From Candidatus Thioglobus sp. (GTDB lineage: Bacteria > Pseudomonadota > Gammaproteobacteria > PS1 > Pseudothioglobaceae), in contig JAOMCO010000001.1 in the NCBI GenBank assembly GCA_028345055.1, positions 62,001 through 126,000 on the forward strand: a stretch of 64,000 nt of DNA, read 5' to 3'. How positions within the stretch are numbered: position 1 is the stretch's first letter; each line of letters opens with the position of its first letter. Positions 59,693 to 64,000 of the stretch are shown one piece after another. The position numbers and the translations under genes were made by a program. The notes under the pieces are model-generated. The model made no database searches. It was given only the letters and a program-made list of their open reading frames with translations, and had not been told where the DNA came from.

Positions 59693-59871
59693 ATTGATAT
59701 TGCATCTATTACATCAGCGCTAACTCCCAACACGCCATTAACGCCGTCTCCAACAATAGGTATAACAGAGATAACTGCTCCAGTTACTCTAATAGGAACA
59801 GTAACTACTTTAGTGAATACACAGCTAGATAATAATAAAATCGATAAGCTTAATGCAATTAACCTTTTCAT
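59689..59871 (-). CDS. Small lipoprotein
   Basis: A 60-residue protein with a lipobox LLSSC (Cys17) after a hydrophobic leader, so it should be lipidated. The rest is hydrophobic and glycine-rich, including VTVPIRVTGAVISVIPIVGDG, shown here as VIPIVGDG. Similar short lipoproteins occur beside folA in related bacteria; function unknown. The start overlaps the folA stop by 4 nt (ATGA), and the gene ends within the gltB stop region. Two-gene unit with folA. Confidence 0.75.
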   Translation of the reverse strand: MKRLIALSLSILLLSSCVFTKVVTVPIRVTGAVISVIPIVGDGVNGVLGVSADVIDAISI

Positions 59872-60356
59872 TGGATTCTATCTAAAACAATAAAGTGATA
59901 TGAGTAAGCATTTGAATCATCTTTTGGATGAGATTCACAGCTCACTTGGTGCCATTTTATATGATCATAATTAGGAAAAAAAACATCTCCCTCAAACTGG
60001 CCATCAATCTTTGTTATGTAAAGCCTATTAATTTTTGGGAGAAGCTGATTACATAAACTTGCACCCCCAATAACCATAACCTCCTCATCACCTTTTGTAA
60101 TCTCCAAAGCACTCTCTATACTCGAAACAACTTCACATCCAGGTATTGAAATTTCTATATTTCGAGTAATCACTATGTTCCTTCGATTTGGAAGTGGCCT
60201 TCCTATAGAATCATGAGTCTTTCTTCCCATTAATATTGACTTTCCTGTGGTAAGTTTTTTGAAATAATCCAGGTCTGCTGGGAGATGCCACGGAAGCTGA
60301 TTATTATTACCAATCAGACGGTTATCATCCATTGCCACTACTATTGATAAGCGCAT
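59868..60356 (-). CDS. folA: Dihydrofolate reductase FolA
   Basis: FolA reduces dihydrofolate with NADPH. The 162-residue protein has MRLSIVVAMDDNRLIGNNNQLPWHLPADLDYFK (only key residues: Asp27-type acid in PADLDYFK and LIGNNNQLPW), ILMGRKTHDSIGRPLPNRRN and the EVMVIGGASL loop. Length equals the E. coli enzyme. It diverges from maf with 56 nt between starts. Confidence 0.96.
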   Translation of the reverse strand: MRLSIVVAMDDNRLIGNNNQLPWHLPADLDYFKKLTTGKSILMGRKTHDSIGRPLPNRRNIVITRNIEISIPGCEVVSSIESALEITKGDEEVMVIGGASLCNQLLPKINRLYITKIDGQFEGDVFFPNYDHIKWHQVSCESHPKDDSNAYSYHFIVLDRIQ

Positions 60357-60412
60357 TAATTCTGCCTGATTGAAGTAAAATATTAGATTATTTTACAATT
60401 TTTAATCTCTTA

Positions 60413-61003
60413 GTGTCACTCATTCTAGCCTCATCTTCGCCATTTAGAAAAGCTATTCTTGATAAGCTAGGACTTGACTTTGAAGTAATTGCCCCTAATA
60501 TCAATGAATCTAGAAAAGTAAATGAATCACCCATTGATTTGGTGACTCGCTTATCAAAAGAAAAAGCTTTGGCTGTATCTAAATCTCGCTCCGGTCTAAT
60601 TATCGCCTCTGACCAAGTTGCGACTTTTGATGCTGGAGTTAGCTCTGATGATGTCATCCTAACTAAGCCACAGAATGAGAAAAATGCTTTCAATCAATTA
60701 AAGAAAAGTTCTGGAAAAACTGTAAATTTTATATCTGGGTTAGTTTTGATGAATACAAAGACCCTCAATACTCAGATTCATGTCGAACATTTCAAAGTTA
60801 CATTTAGGACACTAACAGACAATCAAATTTTAAATTACTTATCTAAAGAAGATGTCCTTAACTGTGCCGGTAGCTTCAAATCAGAAAGTTTAGGAATTGC
60901 ATTATTTAATCAAATGGAAGGTAATGATCCCAATAGTCTTATTGGTCTCCCCACTATTCAATTAATTGATATGCTTGCAAAGGAAGATGTTCACATCCTA
61001 TGA
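60413..61003 (+). CDS. Maf family nucleotide pyrophosphatase
   Basis: Maf proteins hydrolyse canonical and modified nucleotides (for example m7GTP) and have been linked to septum arrest. The 196-residue protein begins at a GTG (MSLILASSSPFRKAIL), with the catalytic region IASDQVATFD (about 65-74) and the ESLGIALFNQMEGNDPNSLIGLP segment (in part). It belongs to the YceF-like group by its LILASSSPFRK start. It overlaps mfd by 4 nt. Confidence 0.92.
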   Translation: MSLILASSSPFRKAILDKLGLDFEVIAPNINESRKVNESPIDLVTRLSKEKALAVSKSRSGLIIASDQVATFDAGVSSDDVILTKPQNEKNAFNQLKKSSGKTVNFISGLVLMNTKTLNTQIHVEHFKVTFRTLTDNQILNYLSKEDVLNCAGSFKSESLGIALFNQMEGNDPNSLIGLPTIQLIDMLAKEDVHIL

Positions 61004-64000
61004 GCATAGTTTATCCTCAAGAATCTAAGTCAATCTCTTCTGGCTTTAAAAAGAATTATTGGGGCTCTTTATTTGGCCCTTCAGAATCACTTGCGCTATT
61101 GGAATTTGCTGAATCTAACGATGGCATTGTTTTATATATTGCAAGAGATATAAAGCATTATGATGAAATCAATAAATCACTGACTTTTTTTAAAAATTCT
61201 ATTGAAATTCTGAGTTTTGCTAGTTGGGAAGTTTTAGCATTTGATCATTTTTCTCCACATCCTGATATTGTCTCTTCAAGGCTCAATACGCTTGCAAAAC
61301 TCTCTTCCATAAAATCAGCAATAGTCGTTACTACGATTGAAGCACTTTCTCAAAGAATATGTCCAAAAAACTTTATAGAAAAGTATAGACTTGTCCTTAA
61401 AAAGAATCAGAATCTTGAGATTGATTCATTTATTGAAAGCCTTATTAGAATTGGATACCGAAGAGTAACAACTGTGATAGAACAAGGCGAATTTTCATTA
61501 AAAGGTTCGTTAATTGATATGTATCCAATGGGTGCAAAAAACCCATACAGAATTGATCTTTTTGATAATGAAATCGAGTCAATTCGTTCATTTGACCCTT
61601 CTTCACAAAGGTCAATTAAAGTTATAGAGCAAATTCAACTTTTACCTGCTAGGGAGTTTGCTTCTGATAAAGATAGTATTAATATCTTTAAAGAAAATTA
61701 TTTATCTGAATTTGGTAATTCTGATGGCTTTATTTTCACAGAAGTTACTGAAGGTCGCTATCCAGGAGGAATAGAATTCTTTTTGCCATTATTTTTTGAA
61801 ACAACCGATACATTGTTTGACTACATTCCAGATGATTCAGTAATTGTTTATCAGAAAGGGCTTTCTGAGTCAATTGACATCCAAAGTAAGGAATTGTTAG
61901 AACGTTTTGAATATTGCCAGAGTTCTCTAGATAGACTTCCTCTTGAGATTAATAAGGTCTTCCTAAATACTAATGATTTTTTTGCTGCCCTTAATAAAAA
62001 AAAGCAAATACAAATTCAAAAATCGAAGACACTCAAACGAGAAGGTTTGGACTTTAAATCTTCAATTCTACCTCCAGTTAAAATTGAGTCAGAAGCTAAA
62101 AAACCACTGAGCAAATTATTCAGCTTTATTGATAACTTTAATGGTCGTACTTTAATTGTTTGTGAATCAGAAGGTAGGCAAAGCATTCTTAAAGATTTGT
62201 TATCTTCCTATGAATTCAATGTAGTTGATTGCATAAACTGGTCAGACTTCCTTAAACAAGACTCAAAACTCAGTATTACTAACTCAAGCTTAAGTGAAGG
62301 CGTTATTTTTGATCAAATAGCAATCATTACTGAAAATAATTTATTTGGACAAGATGCGGTAAAGCAGCAGCGGAGACGTCGTGCAAAGCACAAAGATTTT
62401 GATGAGGCCATAAAAAGTTTAGTTGAGATTCAATTGGGTGATCCTGTGGTTCATGAACATTATGGAGTAGGTCGTTATCTTGGTCTCATTAGTCGAATCT
62501 TTGATGAGAATCAACAAGATTTTCTATCTGTTGAATACGCCAATGGCTCTAAGCTTATGGTTCCGATTACAAGCTTAAACCTTATTTCAAGATATACAGG
62601 AGTGAGTCCAGATAATGCCCCTTTGCATAAATTAGGAAGTCAGCAATGGACAAAAGCAAAAAGAAAGGCAGCTGAGTCACTTTATGATGTAGCTGCTGAG
62701 CTATTAGAAATTTATGCTAAAAGAGAATCTCAAAAGGGCTTTTCATATCCAAGTCCTAGTGATTCATATATTTCATTTGTATCAAGTTTTGCATTTGAAG
62801 AAACTCCAGATCAACTTAAAACTATGGATGATGTTTTATTGGATATGCAATCTGAAAAACCTATGGATCGGCTAGTCTGTGGAGATGTAGGATTCGGTAA
62901 GACTGAAATTGCAATGAGAGCTGCTTTTCTAGCAGTTGATTCTGGAAAGCAAGTAGTGATTCTTGTTCCAACGACGCTTCTAGCCAACCAACACTATCAA
63001 ACATTTACTGATCGATTTTCTAAATTTCCAATTGTTATTAAATCTCTGTCTCGGTTTCAAAATGCAAAAGAGCAGAGTCAAATCAAGTCAGATCTTACAC
63101 AAGGAAAAATTGATATTATAGTTGGAACGCATAAGCTCATCCAAAGTGGAATCAGCTATCAAAATCTTGGGCTAATCATTATTGATGAGGAGCATCGATT
63201 TGGAGTAAAACAAAAAGAGTCATTAAAAAAAATTCGTGGTCAAAGTGATATATTAACAATGACAGCAACTCCTATTCCACGCTCACTAAATATGGCGCTT
63301 GGTTCATTGAGAGAGTTATCAATTATTGCCTCACCTCCAGCTAAGAGAATGGCAATACAAACCTTTGTTGATGAATGGGATAACAATACTATTATTGAAG
63401 CTTGCGCAAGAGAGCTTCATAGGGGTGGTCAAATTTTTGTTGTCCATAATGATATAGATACTATTGATAATATGGCTGAATCATTGAAAGATCTTTTGCC
63501 TAGAACAACAATTAGAATTGCTCATGGTCAAATGCCAAGTAAGGAACTTGAGCAAATCATGACTGATTTTTATCACCAGCGTTTTCAGCTCCTAGTATGT
63601 ACTACAATTATTGAAACCGGTATTGATATCCCAAGTGCCAATACAATTATTATTAATAATGCACAAAATTTTGGCCTTGCACAGCTTCATCAGCTTCGTG
63701 GGAGAGTTGGTCGCTCTCATCACAAAGCTTATGCATATCTTGTGATTAAATCACATCAATCGATTACAGCTAATGCTCGAAAAAGACTTGATGCAATAGC
63801 TTCTTTAGAGGAGTTAGGGGCTGGCTTTATGTTAGCTAATCATGATCTTGAAATAAGAGGTGCTGGAGACTTATTAGGTGAAAATCAAAGTGGAAAGATT
63901 TCTGAAATAGGCTTTAATCTCTATCATGATTTACTTAGGAGAACAATTCATGCTATAAAAAATAACTATAAACTCAACATAAAAGATGTATCACAAGAAG
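61000..64000 (+). CDS. mfd: Transcription-repair coupling factor Mfd, partial (runs off the right edge)
   Basis: Mfd is an ATP-dependent translocase that removes stalled RNA polymerase and recruits UvrA. The ATG at 61000 overlaps the maf stop (ATGA), and 1,000 codons are open to the window edge; the family is about 1,150 residues. Order seen: N-terminal UvrB-like domain (1-450), RNA-polymerase-interacting domain with DPVVHEHYGVGRYLGL (about 483-498), Walker A GDVGFGKTE (about 627-635), DEEH in IIDEEHRFG (about 727), and the motif VI-type GRVGRSHHKAYAYL. The TRG and C-terminal domain lie beyond the edge in part. Confidence 0.96.
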   Translation, partial: MSIVYPQESKSISSGFKKNYWGSLFGPSESLALLEFAESNDGIVLYIARDIKHYDEINKSLTFFKNSIEILSFASWEVLAFDHFSPHPDIVSSRLNTLAKLSSIKSAIVVTTIEALSQRICPKNFIEKYRLVLKKNQNLEIDSFIESLIRIGYRRVTTVIEQGEFSLKGSLIDMYPMGAKNPYRIDLFDNEIESIRSFDPSSQRSIKVIEQIQLLPAREFASDKDSINIFKENYLSEFGNSDGFIFTEVTEGRYPGGIEFFLPLFFETTDTLFDYIPDDSVIVYQKGLSESIDIQSKELLERFEYCQSSLDRLPLEINKVFLNTNDFFAALNKKKQIQIQKSKTLKREGLDFKSSILPPVKIESEAKKPLSKLFSFIDNFNGRTLIVCESEGRQSILKDLLSSYEFNVVDCINWSDFLKQDSKLSITNSSLSEGVIFDQIAIITENNLFGQDAVKQQRRRRAKHKDFDEAIKSLVEIQLGDPVVHEHYGVGRYLGLISRIFDENQQDFLSVEYANGSKLMVPITSLNLISRYTGVSPDNAPLHKLGSQQWTKAKRKAAESLYDVAAELLEIYAKRESQKGFSYPSPSDSYISFVSSFAFEETPDQLKTMDDVLLDMQSEKPMDRLVCGDVGFGKTEIAMRAAFLAVDSGKQVVILVPTTLLANQHYQTFTDRFSKFPIVIKSLSRFQNAKEQSQIKSDLTQGKIDIIVGTHKLIQSGISYQNLGLIIIDEEHRFGVKQKESLKKIRGQSDILTMTATPIPRSLNMALGSLRELSIIASPPAKRMAIQTFVDEWDNNTIIEACARELHRGGQIFVVHNDIDTIDNMAESLKDLLPRTTIRIAHGQMPSKELEQIMTDFYHQRFQLLVCTTIIETGIDIPSANTIIINNAQNFGLAQLHQLRGRVGRSHHKAYAYLVIKSHQSITANARKRLDAIASLEELGAGFMLANHDLEIRGAGDLLGENQSGKISEIGFNLYHDLLRRTIHAIKNNYKLNIKDVSQE

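Overview
This is an AT-rich chromosomal segment of a small-genome gammaproteobacterium. Genes are tightly packed, with many ATGA or longer overlaps, and no insertion sequence, phage, integron or CRISPR array was seen. FabA/FabB, the gammaproteobacterial type of GshA, AcnB, MetZ and a single 16S-tRNAIle-tRNAAla-23S-5S operon support that class. Free-living marine lineages such as SUP05/Arctic96BD-19 (Candidatus Thioglobus) fit the gene content. That placement is inference: no 16S comparison could be run.

Layout. 1-6,590 (mostly minus): pmbA (cut by the left edge), corC, rnfH, hisA, tsaD, lptB, birA, dgkA, then truA on plus. 6,588-14,093: a SulP anion transporter, rimM and rpsP (S16 with a repetitive Ala/Glu tail), purB, acnB on plus, rpmG and rpmB. 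14,207-19,448 (plus): tRNA-Ser(TGA), a HAD-like protein without its catalytic aspartates, then an apparent operon of a P-II protein, a secreted CIA30 protein, a dimethylglycine-dehydrogenase-like flavoprotein and a homocysteine S-methyltransferase. 19,450-24,020 (minus): aroQ, a degenerate AroQ paralogue, a TmpB/PhnZ-like HD oxygenase, a TmpA-like dioxygenase and two more Fe(II)/2-oxoglutarate oxygenases. 24,111-33,826: nfeD, pyrE, xthA-trmB-fxsA-folC, cvpA-purF-metZ and fabA-fabB. 33,832-44,277 (minus): secF-secD-yajC-serS, an RND/LolA-like/outer-membrane-protein trio and an MBL hydrolase. 44,338-49,863 (minus): the rRNA operon with terminator, two boxA-like sites and a strong promoter. 49,955-64,000: frameshifted mnmE, gshA, a MutT-ThiE-like fusion, glutaredoxin, yaaA, gltB without gltD, a small lipoprotein, folA, maf and mfd (cut by the right edge).

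The most interesting part is 15-24 kb. Two facing gene blocks together look like a route from an N-trimethylated phosphonate to one-carbon units. TmpA and TmpB homologues would oxidise and cleave 2-(trimethylamino)ethylphosphonate to glycine betaine and phosphate. The homocysteine methyltransferase would take one methyl group from betaine, and the flavoprotein would oxidise dimethylglycine or sarcosine. The block also carries a P-II protein with Phe in place of the uridylylated Tyr51, plus two oxygenases and a dehydroquinase-like protein of unknown role. The genes are individually recognisable; joining them into one pathway is inference.
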